Notes under the pieces: model-generated | The model's database searches: none | Seen by the model: only the letters and a program-made list of their open reading frames with translations | Told to the model about the DNA's origin: nothing | Assembly: GCA_944320015.1 (NCBI GenBank) | Contig: CALUFO010000001.1 | Location: 305,104 to 369,103 of the forward strand | Reading direction: 5' to 3' | Source: an uncultured Barnesiella sp. | Lineage (GTDB): Bacteria > Bacteroidota > Bacteroidia > Bacteroidales > Barnesiellaceae | Length of the DNA stretch: 64,000 nucleotides | Translations under genes and position numbers: made by a program | Shown: in pieces, positions 8,853-18,036 of the stretch | Layout of the letters: the number at the start of each line of letters is the position of its first letter | Numbering within the stretch: the first letter of the stretch is position 1

Positions 8853-10622
8853 ATGAAAATGAATAGATTATCGATATATGTGACCATGTTGGGGTTGGCG
8901 ATGGCGACAGCGCCGGTCTTCACTTCGTGCGAGGATATGCTCGAAGAAAAACCCTACGACTTTATCTCTCCCGACGATGTGCCCGATTCCGACGACGGCG
9001 CCGACATGTGGACGACCGGCGTGTACGAAACGTTGCACTCCTCCATGTTCCGCTACGGAAACATGCCCCGTCCTTTCGACTACGATTGCGACAATGTGTC
9101 GGGTGCCACTTGGCAGTTCGACCAGTTCGGTAACGGTAACTTCCAAGGCTCTAACAACCACTGCGACGTGGTGTGGACGGGTATGTACTCGGTGATCAAC
9201 CGGGCCAACGAGGCTATCGAGCGAATCAACGAGATGCAGAACCTCACTCCCGCTCACCGCGACAATGTGCTGGGCGAGTGCTATTTCTTGAAAGGCTGGG
9301 CCTATTTCATGCTGGTGCGCGCCTATGGCGACATTCCGGTTTATTCGGTGAGCGTGAACCAGTCGCAACAATACACGAGCAGCCCTCGTATTCCTATTCA
9401 CGATGTTTATACGCAGACCATCATTCCGTTGCTGTCCGATGCCAAGGATATGCTCTATAAAAACACCGACGCCAATTTCCAAGCCGGCCGTGTGTGCGCC
9501 GCTTCGGCTGCCGGTCTGTTGGCCAAAGTCTATGCGACGATTGGTTCGGCTTCTATGCCCGCCGGCGAGGTCATCACGGTGAAAACCGGCCCGCAATATG
9601 TGATGCAGAACATCAACGGTACCAACACGAAGGTATATACCGAGCCCACTCCCTACGACTTCAACAAGACCCAAGTGGCCGGTTACGAGTCGTTCAACTC
9701 GCAAGAGTATTATCAACTGGCCTATGATTTGGCCAAGGAGATAGTGGTCGATGGCAAGTATGGCACGCACAAGTTGGAGGCCTACGACCTCATTTGGTCT
9801 CCCAGCGGTAAAACGTGCAGCGAGCACCTCTTCAGCCTGCAATCCAAGTCGGGCGACGAGTTGTACGGAACCCTCTTCACCTACCACTATTGCGGTATGA
9901 CCAACGAACAGGGTCACATCGAGAACAGCCTCACGGTGGGCAACAGCAAGCACTGGTACCTCCTCTTTGAGGAAGACGACTACCGGGTAGACAAAGGCGT
10001 GTTGCACTGCTGGATTCGCGAAGGTTCCGATACGAGCTGGGGCGGTGGTTCCTACTTCCCCAACTTCGGTAAATGGCAAACGATGGTAACGAACAAAGAG
10101 GCTCCCTTCGACAACCCCGAGGTAACCGCCGGGTGGCGTTGCGACGAGGGTGGTTCGGAGCAGTTCTTCGCCTTCACGACGAAATATAGCCAACAAGTGA
10201 CCGACCAAACCCTGCAACGTACCGACGCCAACTACCCGTTCTTGCGTTATGCCGATGTGGTTCTGATTATGGCCGAGGCTTCGAACGAGTTGAAAGGCGC
10301 TAACCAAGAGGCTATCGATTTGCTCAACGACGTGCGCGAGAGAAGCAACGCCACACCCCGGGCTCTCGAGAATTACTCGACCAAGTCGGCTTTGCGCTCG
10401 GCTATTCTGGAAGAACGCTCCATGGAGTTCGCTATGGAAGGCGACCGCCGTTGGGACTTGATTCGCTGGGGTATCTATCTGCAAGCGATGAACGCACTGG
10501 GCGGAACCGACGTGTGCGGTAATGTGAAGAGCCGTTCCGAGAAACACCTGCTCTTCCCCATTCCCACGCTCGAGGTTCTCACGAACCAAGCAATTACCGA
10601 GAACAATCCCGGTTGGAGTTAA
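8853..10622 (+). CDS. SusD/RagB-family outer membrane lipoprotein
   Basis: 589 residues with a lipoprotein signal (VFTSC, lipidated Cys26) followed by EDMLEEKPYDF, the usual SusD start. Typical SusD landmarks are WTGMYSVINRANEAIERI, GECYFLKGWAYFMLVRAYGDIPV (TPR-like helices), PFLRYADVVLIMAEA, and the C-terminal LEERSMEFAMEGDRRWDLIRWG and LFPIPTLEVLTNQAITENNPGW. It acts as the lid and first glycan-binding protein of the SusC pore. The gene begins 11 bases after the susC stop. Confidence 0.97.
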   Translation: MKMNRLSIYVTMLGLAMATAPVFTSCEDMLEEKPYDFISPDDVPDSDDGADMWTTGVYETLHSSMFRYGNMPRPFDYDCDNVSGATWQFDQFGNGNFQGSNNHCDVVWTGMYSVINRANEAIERINEMQNLTPAHRDNVLGECYFLKGWAYFMLVRAYGDIPVYSVSVNQSQQYTSSPRIPIHDVYTQTIIPLLSDAKDMLYKNTDANFQAGRVCAASAAGLLAKVYATIGSASMPAGEVITVKTGPQYVMQNINGTNTKVYTEPTPYDFNKTQVAGYESFNSQEYYQLAYDLAKEIVVDGKYGTHKLEAYDLIWSPSGKTCSEHLFSLQSKSGDELYGTLFTYHYCGMTNEQGHIENSLTVGNSKHWYLLFEEDDYRVDKGVLHCWIREGSDTSWGGGSYFPNFGKWQTMVTNKEAPFDNPEVTAGWRCDEGGSEQFFAFTTKYSQQVTDQTLQRTDANYPFLRYADVVLIMAEASNELKGANQEAIDLLNDVRERSNATPRALENYSTKSALRSAILEERSMEFAMEGDRRWDLIRWGIYLQAMNALGGTDVCGNVKSRSEKHLLFPIPTLEVLTNQAITENNPGWS

Positions 10623-10644
10623 TAGTATATAACCCGAAAAAACA

Positions 10645-11841
10645 ATGAAAATGAAAAATATAAAATATATGGCTGCGTGGGCGGCAGTGCTGTTTGCCTT
10701 TTCCGCCTGTCAGGACATAGTGGAAGTGGAAGACCTCAAAGCCAAGGACGATATCCCTTCTACCGGAGCTCCTGAGATTACGAAAATCGTGCTGGCCAAC
10801 GATGCGGAGTTTGAAATCGATGGCGCCGATTTTGAGGACATGGTGCGCATCGAGGGTAAAAACCTCGGCGATGTGGTGTCGGTCAAGTTCAACGATGTGG
10901 AGGTCGACCCCAAAGAGATTTACGCGCGTTACGAAATGTTGTTGGCGCCGGTGCCCCGTCAGTTGCCGGGTGAGGTGACCGACATGCTTTACATCACGAC
11001 CAAGCACGGTTCGGTAGAAGTTCCTTTCACCGTATCGATTCCCGATTTGACCATCGACGGTTTGCAAAATGAGTTTACCAATCCCGGCGATACGACGGTG
11101 ATCACGGGCGACAACTTCGACCTCTACGGTATTACCGTCGAGCAGGCCGATGTGCGCATTGGCAATTCGATTTGTACCGTAATCGACGCTACACGCTCGG
11201 ATATCACGCTGCAAATCCCCGCCAACGCCCAGCCTAATACCGACCTGACCATTAAGGGCGGTGAGATGGACGAGCCGGTGGCTATCCCGTATATGAATCC
11301 CGGGCTCCAGATTTTCGATTTCAACGATTGGCCGGGTTATGGCGCGTTTACCCATGCCAGCCAGTTCCCCGACCATACGACCAACTTCTTGTGCGACGGC
11401 ACCGAGGGCGAGGGCTATCCCGAGCCGCTGAACGAGGGCATGAAGTACTTGCGTTTCCACAGCAATGTGGGCGCTTGGGGTTGGATGGTACTGTGGGCCG
11501 GCTACATTCAAGTGCCGGCCGAGGTGGCTGCCGATCCGGCATCGTATAACCTGTGCTTCGAGGTTTGCACGAACGCTGCTTACCCGCTGGGTTCGACCAC
11601 GCGAATCGCTTTTGGAAATTACATGTGGATGCCCGGCGCGAGCGGAATCCCTGTCAATACCTACGGTGGCTGGCAGACCATGCGCATAGGCTTGGATGAA
11701 GTAAGCGAGAATACGATTATTCCCGAGGGCTGCAGCCCGGCACCGGATAACACCGAGTGGAAGATTGTCTTCACGCCGACCGATGCCATGGACTTCGACC
11801 TGAGCATGTGCAACTTCCGTTTCGCTAAAAAAATAGACTGA
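10645..11841 (+). CDS. Surface glycan-binding lipoprotein (SGBP, IPT/TIG domains)
   Basis: 398 residues with a lipoprotein signal (LFAFSAC, Cys22). It holds two Ig-like IPT/TIG modules (about 45-135: GAPEITKIV...VRIEGKNLGDVVSVKFNDVEV; about 140-225: NPGDTTVITGDNFDLYG...SDITLQIP). The C-terminal domain (about 230-398) begins LQIFDFNDWPGYGAF and is rich in Trp (GAWGWMVLWAGYIQV, MWMPGASG, YGGWQTM), as expected for carbohydrate binding. The domain order matches surface glycan-binding proteins that follow susCD in polysaccharide loci. It lies 22 bases after susD. A hairpin follows it at 11852-11893. Confidence 0.9.
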   Translation: MKMKNIKYMAAWAAVLFAFSACQDIVEVEDLKAKDDIPSTGAPEITKIVLANDAEFEIDGADFEDMVRIEGKNLGDVVSVKFNDVEVDPKEIYARYEMLLAPVPRQLPGEVTDMLYITTKHGSVEVPFTVSIPDLTIDGLQNEFTNPGDTTVITGDNFDLYGITVEQADVRIGNSICTVIDATRSDITLQIPANAQPNTDLTIKGGEMDEPVAIPYMNPGLQIFDFNDWPGYGAFTHASQFPDHTTNFLCDGTEGEGYPEPLNEGMKYLRFHSNVGAWGWMVLWAGYIQVPAEVAADPASYNLCFEVCTNAAYPLGSTTRIAFGNYMWMPGASGIPVNTYGGWQTMRIGLDEVSENTIIPEGCSPAPDNTEWKIVFTPTDAMDFDLSMCNFRFAKKID

Positions 11842-11851
11842 GAATAACTGT

Positions 11852-11893
11852 GATAAGCCGGGTGGGGCGACTATGCCCCGCCTCGGCTTTATC
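11852..11893 (+). terminator. Strong intra-operon hairpin (attenuator or RNA-stability element)
   Basis: GATAAGCCG (11852-11860) pairs with CGGCTTTATC (11884-11893), with an inner GGGGC/GCCCC stem around a 6-base loop. It sits between the transport/binding genes and the enzyme genes. No U-run follows directly (ATCGCTATC), so it is more likely a partial terminator or mRNA-end stabiliser than a full stop. Confidence 0.55.
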
Positions 11894-11926
11894 GCTATCA
11901 TTAAAACTATACACTATTTATTTTTT

Positions 11927-13021
11927 ATGAAGGTTAAAAAGATTTTGACATTAGCTTTTGTCGCTGTGCTCATGGCATCTTGCGGCAATGAAGACGGCCC
12001 CGGAGGAGACGGTGGCGGTAACGGCGGAACCGAGCATACCGTGTACTTCGGTGTGAACATGTCGGGCGCCGAGTTTGGTAACGTATATCCCGGTGTCGAC
12101 GGCACGCACTATGGCTATCCCACGAAAAAAGATTTGGAATATTTCAAGGAAAAGGGATTGCGCATGATTCGTTTCCCGTTCCGTTGGGAGCGTATCCAAC
12201 GCGAGATGAACGGGCCGCTCGTCGAGACGGAACTGGCCAAGATGAAAGAGTTTGTGCAAGCTGCCGAGGACTTGAACATGCCGCTCTTGCTCGATATGCA
12301 CAACTTCGGCCGTTACTGCGTCTATTCCAATGGCGTGAACTCCGACGACAACCAGTTTGTGGTTATCGGCAACGCCCAATGCACGGTCGAGAACTTCTGC
12401 GACGTGTGGAAAAAACTGGCTGCCGAGTTCAAGGACTATAAATGTATCTGGGGCTACGACATCATGAACGAGCCTTACGACATGTTGCGCACCACTCCGT
12501 GGGAGACTATCGCGCAGGCATGTATCAACGCTATCCGTGAGGTCGATACCGAGACCATGCTGGTCATCAGCGGTAACGAGTATAGCTCGGCCAGCCGTTG
12601 GAAAGAGGTGAGCGACGGGTTGAAAAACTTGGTCGACCCCTGCGACAACATGATTTTCCAAGCCCACGTCTATTTCGATTGGGACGCTTCGGGTAACTAT
12701 TCCCGCTCGTACGACGAGGATGGTGCCACCACGCAAACCGGTGTGGCTCGCCTGCGTCCGTTCGTAGAGTGGCTCAAAGAGAATAACAAACGCGGTTTCG
12801 TGGGCGAGTATGGTGTGCCCGACGACGACGGCCGCTGGTTGGATATTCTCGACTCCGCCTTGAAATATCTGCAAGAGAATGGCGTGAACGGTACTTACTG
12901 GTCGGCCGGCCCTCGCTGGGGCGACTATAAGTTGGCCGTTCAACCTACCGACAACTACACGGTAGACCGTCCCCAATTGGAGACTTTGTTGAAATACAAG
13001 ACAACTGTACAAATTTATTGA
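11927..13021 (+). CDS. GH5 (subfamily 5-like) endo-beta-1,4-glycanase lipoprotein
   Basis: 364 residues from the ATG at 11927. An upstream in-frame ATG would place 18 codons from the hairpin region before the signal peptide. The signal peptide ends in a lipobox (VLMASC), then a Gly/Asp-rich flexible linker (GPGGDGGGNGG), as in surface-exposed enzymes. Catalytic features: FGVNMSGAEFGNVYPG, GLRMIRFPFRWERIQ, LLLDMHNF, YDIMNEP (acid/base Glu182), FQAHVYFD, FVGEYGVPDDD (nucleophile Glu294), YWSAGPRWGDY. The YPT...FPFxWERxQ pattern is that of GH5_5 endoglucanases. It probably cleaves the polymer at the cell surface. It is a paralogue of the product of 15616-16644. Confidence 0.9.
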   Translation: MKVKKILTLAFVAVLMASCGNEDGPGGDGGGNGGTEHTVYFGVNMSGAEFGNVYPGVDGTHYGYPTKKDLEYFKEKGLRMIRFPFRWERIQREMNGPLVETELAKMKEFVQAAEDLNMPLLLDMHNFGRYCVYSNGVNSDDNQFVVIGNAQCTVENFCDVWKKLAAEFKDYKCIWGYDIMNEPYDMLRTTPWETIAQACINAIREVDTETMLVISGNEYSSASRWKEVSDGLKNLVDPCDNMIFQAHVYFDWDASGNYSRSYDEDGATTQTGVARLRPFVEWLKENNKRGFVGEYGVPDDDGRWLDILDSALKYLQENGVNGTYWSAGPRWGDYKLAVQPTDNYTVDRPQLETLLKYKTTVQIY

Positions 13022-13029
13022 TGTAAACG

Positions 13030-15600
13030 ATGAAAAGATTCGTCACAAGTAGCACGCTTGTATTGTTTACTATTTTGTCTGGATTTCCCGTTTCGCACGG
13101 GAAATCCTTAGACGAAATAGATCGCGAGAGTTTTGCGGCCCGGTATGTGTTGTCCGAGCTGCCCGGCATCGCCTTGTCGCCGGTGAAAAGTATCGAACCG
13201 GTAGAAGAGCCCGAGGTGCTGAGCCTCGACGGAACTTGGCTCATGGCCGAAGGCGGAGATGAAACCGCCCGGGTGGGCGCCGATTGGAGCGACGCCATGG
13301 AGGCCGTTGTCCCGGGAAGCGTGCACACGGCACTGGTGGCGAACGGGGTGATACCCGACCCCTATATCGGGCAAAACGACTCGATAGCCGAAAAGCAGAG
13401 TTACAAAACATGGTGGTTCCGCAAAGACTTTTCGTTGGAGCGACTGCCTGCCAGTCCTGTCCTTTCGTTTGGCGGCGTGGCCAATCGCTGCACCGTGTGG
13501 CTGAACGGGCATCAACTGGGCACTCACGAAGGAATGTTCGGCGGCCCCGACTTCCCCGTGAAAAGATATTTGAAAAAAGAGAACACCCTCGTGGTGAAGC
13601 TCGACCCCATTCCCCAAATGTTTTTAGGGAATTGGCCCCCCAATGCCAACGAAAGTTGGAAATATACCGTGGTGTTCAACTGTGTGTATGGTTGGCACTA
13701 TGCGCAAATCCCGGCGTTGGGCATTTGGCGCCCGGTGCGCCTGATCGCCGAGGCTCCGGTAAAAGTGGAGTCGCCTTTTGTCTCGACCCGCTCGTTGAAA
13801 GGCGATATGCGCCTGATCGTGGCTCTCGACAAAGTGAGCGCCCCTATCAAAGGCAAATTGCAAATCGAGGTATCTCCCCGCAATTTCGAGGGCAAGCCTC
13901 AATATTTTGAATATAGAATCAACTCGTCGAAGAAAGCCGAGCAGCTTTCGTTCGATTTCAAGATAGACAATCCTCGCCTGTGGTGGCCCAACGGCCGGGG
14001 CGAACAGAACCTTTACGACCTCACCGTGTCGTTCGTTCCCCGTAACGGCGCGCGCCCCGACGTGAAAAAAACGACCTTCGGGATACGCACCATCGAAATG
14101 GCGCCTTTCCCCGAGGGACCCCGGGAGGATCGTTATAACTGGACATTCGTCGTAAACGGGAAACCCATGTTTGTGAAAGGCACCGGCTGGTGTACGGTCG
14201 ACGCCTTGATGGATTTCTCGCGCGACCGCTACGACCACCTGCTGAGCATCGCCAAGAGCCAGCATGTACAGATGCTGCGGGCGTGGGGTGGGGGATTGCC
14301 CGAGACCGACGACTTTTATGACCTGTGCGACCAATACGGCATCATGGTGATACAAGAGTGGCCCACGGCGTGGAACAGCCACAACACACAACCGTTCGAG
14401 ATGCTCGAAGAAACGGTCGTACGCAATACGAAACGCATTCGCAACCACCCTTCGCTGGTGATGTGGGGCGCCGGTAACGAATCGGACAAACCCTTCGGCC
14501 CGGCAATCGACATGATGGGACGCCTGAGCCTCGAGCTCGACGGCACTCGCCCCTTCCACCGGGGTGAGGCGTGGGGCGGCAGCGACCACAATTACAATTG
14601 CTGGTGGGACGACATACACTTGAACCACAACTTGAATATGACCTCGCCGTTCTGGGGCGAGTTCGGGATAGCTTCGTTGCCGCACATCGAGAGCGTGGAG
14701 CGCTATCTGGCCGAGGAAAAAGACATATGGCCCTCGCGCGAGGGAGGACACTTCCGCCACCATACACCCATTTTCGGGACGATGGGCGAGTTTGGCAAGC
14801 TCTCGCAATACTCGGGCTATTTCATGCCCGACACGACGTTGGCCGAGTTTATCATAGGCTCCCAACTCTCGCAAGTGGTGGGAGTGCGCCATACCTTGGA
14901 ACGCGCCCGCACCCGGTGGCCCGAGACGACCGGCGCGCTCTATTACAAGATGAACGACAACTATCCGGGTGTGTCGTGGGGGTGTGTCGACTATTACGGG
15001 GCTATCAAGCCGGTGCACTATTTCGTGCAGAAGTCGTTCGCCCCGTTGACCGGGGTATTGCTCTTCGACCGCACGAACCTGTCGAGTCAAGAGGTCTCTT
15101 TGCCGCTCTACCTGCTCGATGATTGCAATCGATTGAAAGGCAAGGACTACACGGTGTCGGTGACGGTCTACAACGCCCAATTGGATACGGTCGTGAACCG
15201 GGAGTTCGAGGGACGGGGCGATGAAGCCACGGTGAAACAACTGGGCACGCTCGACTTGACCCGGGCACAGACCAAGACAACCATGCTCTTTTTTGTGGTC
15301 GATGTGCTTTGCGACGGCGACCGCTTGGCTCGCAATTACTACTTCACCAATTACGAGGTGCGCCGGGGAGTGATTATGTCGATGCCCCGCACCGATGTCG
15401 CCCTCGCACAGGACGGGCACCGTGTGACAGTGACCAATACCGGGAAGTTGCCGGCCATAGGCGTGCATGTGGAGTGGCCCGGCCATGCCCATGAGTTTGT
15501 CGCATCGGAAAATTATTTGTGGCTCGACGCCGGCGAGTCGAAGACAATCGAGGTGAATACCGAGGAACCGGTGTGTGTGAAAGGTTGGAATATTAATTGA
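13030..15600 (+). CDS. GH2 family beta-mannosidase
   Basis: 856 residues, a normal length for exo-beta-mannosidases of family 2. Signal peptide at 1-24. The N-terminal sugar-binding domain shows SLDGTWLMAEG, VPGSVHTALVANGVIPDPYIGQND and KTWWFRKDF, a pattern specific to beta-mannosidases rather than beta-galactosidases. An Ig-like domain (LWWPNGRGEQNLYDLTV) precedes the barrel, with RAWGGGLPETDDFYDLCDQYGIMVIQEW, acid/base Glu484 (WGAGNESD) and nucleophile Glu544 (FWGEFGIAS). It removes terminal mannose from manno- or glucomanno-oligosaccharides, probably in the periplasm. It lies 8 bases after the first GH5_5-like gene and 15 bases before the second. Confidence 0.93.
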   Translation: MKRFVTSSTLVLFTILSGFPVSHGKSLDEIDRESFAARYVLSELPGIALSPVKSIEPVEEPEVLSLDGTWLMAEGGDETARVGADWSDAMEAVVPGSVHTALVANGVIPDPYIGQNDSIAEKQSYKTWWFRKDFSLERLPASPVLSFGGVANRCTVWLNGHQLGTHEGMFGGPDFPVKRYLKKENTLVVKLDPIPQMFLGNWPPNANESWKYTVVFNCVYGWHYAQIPALGIWRPVRLIAEAPVKVESPFVSTRSLKGDMRLIVALDKVSAPIKGKLQIEVSPRNFEGKPQYFEYRINSSKKAEQLSFDFKIDNPRLWWPNGRGEQNLYDLTVSFVPRNGARPDVKKTTFGIRTIEMAPFPEGPREDRYNWTFVVNGKPMFVKGTGWCTVDALMDFSRDRYDHLLSIAKSQHVQMLRAWGGGLPETDDFYDLCDQYGIMVIQEWPTAWNSHNTQPFEMLEETVVRNTKRIRNHPSLVMWGAGNESDKPFGPAIDMMGRLSLELDGTRPFHRGEAWGGSDHNYNCWWDDIHLNHNLNMTSPFWGEFGIASLPHIESVERYLAEEKDIWPSREGGHFRHHTPIFGTMGEFGKLSQYSGYFMPDTTLAEFIIGSQLSQVVGVRHTLERARTRWPETTGALYYKMNDNYPGVSWGCVDYYGAIKPVHYFVQKSFAPLTGVLLFDRTNLSSQEVSLPLYLLDDCNRLKGKDYTVSVTVYNAQLDTVVNREFEGRGDEATVKQLGTLDLTRAQTKTTMLFFVVDVLCDGDRLARNYYFTNYEVRRGVIMSMPRTDVALAQDGHRVTVTNTGKLPAIGVHVEWPGHAHEFVASENYLWLDAGESKTIEVNTEEPVCVKGWNIN

Positions 15601-15615
15601 AAAGATAGATAGATT

Positions 15616-16644
15616 ATGAAAAAAATTGTTTTTGTATTGGCGGCAGGTCTGTTGTTGGGCAGCTGCGCCGGAAAAGTGGAACAGCCGGTGGGCAAACCCT
15701 ATGGCGTGAATATGGCTTGCGCCGATTTTGGGTCGAACTTCCCGGGCGTGTATAATACCGATTACACCTATCCCGAGGCTTCGGACTTGGATTATTGGAA
15801 CGAACACGGATTGAAACTGGTGCGTTTCCCGTTCAAGTGGGAACGCTTGCAATATGAGCTGAACGGTGAGTTGAACCGCCACGACCTCGACAAGATGAAA
15901 ACCTTTGTGGCTGCCGCCGCCGAGCGCGACATGGTCGTGCTGCTCGACCTGCACAATTATTGCCGCCGCTATATGAATGGCGAGCATACGATTATCGGTA
16001 CCGGAGGGCTGACTCCCGAGCATTTGGCCTCGTTCTGGAAAACGATGGCCGAGGAGTTCAAATCGTTTGACAACATTTATGCCTATGGACTGATGAACGA
16101 ACCGCACGACTTGGATTCCTGCACGACATGGTTCGAAATGGCACAGTTGTGCATCGACTCCATTCGCACGGTCGATATGGATACCCGTATCATGGTAGGT
16201 GGCAACCATTGGAGCTCGGCCGAGCGCTGGCTGGAACTGAGCGACACGCTGAAATATCTGAAAGACCCTGCCGATAAATTGGCCTTCGAGGCTCATGTCT
16301 ATTTCGACGCCGATGCCTCGGGAACCTACAAACGCCCCTATGACCAAGACTCGTGCTATCTCGAAAAAGGAGTCGACCGGGTGCGCCCGTTTGTAGAATG
16401 GTTGCAAGCCAATCAATTCGAGGGCATCGTAGGAGAGTATGGAATCCCCGACGACGACCCCCGCTGGAATGCCGTGCTGGATAAATTCCTCGCCTATTTG
16501 CAGGAAAACGATGTGAACGGTTGCTATTGGGCCGCCGGTCCGTGGTGGCCGAAAGACGAGTTCATGGCGATAACTCCGGTCGACGGGAAAGACCGTCCGC
16601 AAATGGAGGTGGTGAAAAAGTATCTGACGACGGCTAAAAAATAA
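15616..16644 (+). CDS. GH5 (subfamily 5-like) endo-beta-1,4-glycanase lipoprotein, second paralogue
   Basis: 342 residues with a lipoprotein signal (GLLLGSC). It aligns along its whole length with the product of 11927-13021: YGVNMACADFGSNFPGVY, GLKLVRFPFKWERLQ, VLLDLHNY, YGLMNEP (acid/base Glu162), FEAHVYFDADASGTYKRPYDQD, IVGEYGIPDDDP (nucleophile Glu274), CYWAAGPWW. It lacks the Gly-rich linker after the lipid anchor, so it may sit closer to the membrane or in the periplasm. Two GH5_5-like copies flanking a beta-mannosidase suggest duplication followed by a change of location or chain-length preference. Confidence 0.9.
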   Translation: MKKIVFVLAAGLLLGSCAGKVEQPVGKPYGVNMACADFGSNFPGVYNTDYTYPEASDLDYWNEHGLKLVRFPFKWERLQYELNGELNRHDLDKMKTFVAAAAERDMVVLLDLHNYCRRYMNGEHTIIGTGGLTPEHLASFWKTMAEEFKSFDNIYAYGLMNEPHDLDSCTTWFEMAQLCIDSIRTVDMDTRIMVGGNHWSSAERWLELSDTLKYLKDPADKLAFEAHVYFDADASGTYKRPYDQDSCYLEKGVDRVRPFVEWLQANQFEGIVGEYGIPDDDPRWNAVLDKFLAYLQENDVNGCYWAAGPWWPKDEFMAITPVDGKDRPQMEVVKKYLTTAKK

Positions 16645-16651
16645 AAGCGAT

Positions 16652-18001
16652 ATGCGCCGCACGCTATTCATCTTGTTTCTGGTGGGAACTCTCGCCGCAA
16701 CGGCGCAGACCGGAGGCCTTGCGGGGAAATCGGTCGATTTTTCGCACGGCGATTTGCAGGTCTCGCCCAACGGTCGTTACCTGCAACATACCGACGGCAC
16801 CCCCTTCCTCTATTTGGGCGATACGGCATGGGAACTGCTCTACCGGTTGGACGAGCAGCAGGTCGAGCGGTATATGGAGAACCGGCGAAGCAAAGGTTTC
16901 ACGGTGATTCAAACCGTCATCTTGGCCGAGCTTGATGGCGAGGATGCGATAAACCGCCCGCTCCTGAACGGTTCGCCCCTGACCCCGTCGCCCGAATATT
17001 TCGCATGGGTCGACCGGGTGTTGGCGATCGCAGCCGAGAAAGGCCTTTATCTGGGGCTGCTGCCTACATGGGGCGACAAAGTCGATAAGCAGTGGGGTAC
17101 CGGGCCCGAGATATTCGATGAGTCGAACGCCCGGGAGTATGGACGATGGCTGGGACGCCGCTATGCCGATACCCCTAATATCATATGGATTGTGGGTGGC
17201 GACCGCAGCGGAGAGGGCGAAAACTTCGCCATATGGAAAGCGATGGCCGAGGGTATCAAGGAGTTTGACCACAGGCACTTGATGACCTATCACCCGAAGG
17301 GCGAACACTCCTCGTCGTTTTGGTTTCACGAGGAGCCGTGGCTCGATTTCAACATGTTCCAAAGCGGCCATGCCCAATGCGATTATGCCATATACCGGCG
17401 GTTGCTATATCCCGATTTGCAGAAACAACCGGTAAAACCGGTGTTGGATGGCGAGCCTCGGTATGAGAATATCCCCATCAATTTCAAGTCGGAAAACGGG
17501 AGATTCGACGATGCCGACGTGCGCATGACACTCTACCAGAGCGTATTCAGCGGAGCCTTCGGCTATACCTATGGCTGTAACGAGGTGTGGCAGATGTATG
17601 CCCCCGGGCGCGAACCCATGATCGAGGCGCAGAGACCATGGTACGAATGCCTCGATTTGCCCGGAGCCGGCGATATGATTCATTTCAGGCGGCTGGTCGA
17701 GTCGGTCGATTTCTTCGGGGGAGCACCCATGCAGCGACTGATTGTCTCGCCCGAACAGACCGATGCCGATTGTGCCGTGGCCTATGCCGGTGAGGGTTAT
17801 GCGTTTTACTATATGCCTCACGGGCATGCCGTGACAATTGCTTTCCCCGATTGGGCACAAACGAAAACAGTGCGGTTGGAGTGGCTGAATCCGCGTGATG
17901 GAGAGCGGACTTTTTATAAAGAAATAGAGGGAGGAGAGACCTTCGAGGCGGTTCCTCCCACACAGGGAAAAGGAAATGACTGGGTGTTGATAGCCCGTTG
18001 A
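16652..18001 (+). CDS. DUF4038 / apiosidase-like (GH140-type) glycoside hydrolase
   Basis: 449 residues with a cleavable signal peptide (ending ATAQT). The catalytic TIM-barrel domain fits the DUF4038 family: [111 protein letters not shown] small C-terminal beta domain (about 370-449) corresponds to the module called putative collagen-binding, found after DUF4038. Family GH140 members are apiosidases, but many DUF4038 proteins sit in other loci and have unknown substrates. In this mannan-type operon an unusual side-chain or exo activity is possible. The gene begins 7 bases after the previous stop. Confidence 0.85.
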   Translation: MRRTLFILFLVGTLAATAQTGGLAGKSVDFSHGDLQVSPNGRYLQHTDGTPFLYLGDTAWELLYRLDEQQVERYMENRRSKGFTVIQTVILAELDGEDAINRPLLNGSPLTPSPEYFAWVDRVLAIAAEKGLYLGLLPTWGDKVDKQWGTGPEIFDESNAREYGRWLGRRYADTPNIIWIVGGDRSGEGENFAIWKAMAEGIKEFDHRHLMTYHPKGEHSSSFWFHEEPWLDFNMFQSGHAQCDYAIYRRLLYPDLQKQPVKPVLDGEPRYENIPINFKSENGRFDDADVRMTLYQSVFSGAFGYTYGCNEVWQMYAPGREPMIEAQRPWYECLDLPGAGDMIHFRRLVESVDFFGGAPMQRLIVSPEQTDADCAVAYAGEGYAFYYMPHGHAVTIAFPDWAQTKTVRLEWLNPRDGERTFYKEIEGGETFEAVPPTQGKGNDWVLIAR

Positions 18002-18036
18002 TATATAGGATTATTTTATTTAAGACATTGAAAGAT

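Noticed and set aside
8868..10589. 573-codon minus-strand frame under susD
   Set aside because: Antisense to a clear SusD gene; no recognisable protein.
13624..16770. 1048-codon open frame on the minus strand under the GH2/GH5 genes
   Set aside because: It runs through three clear plus-strand genes and ends of different proteins, so it is a shadow caused by codon bias.
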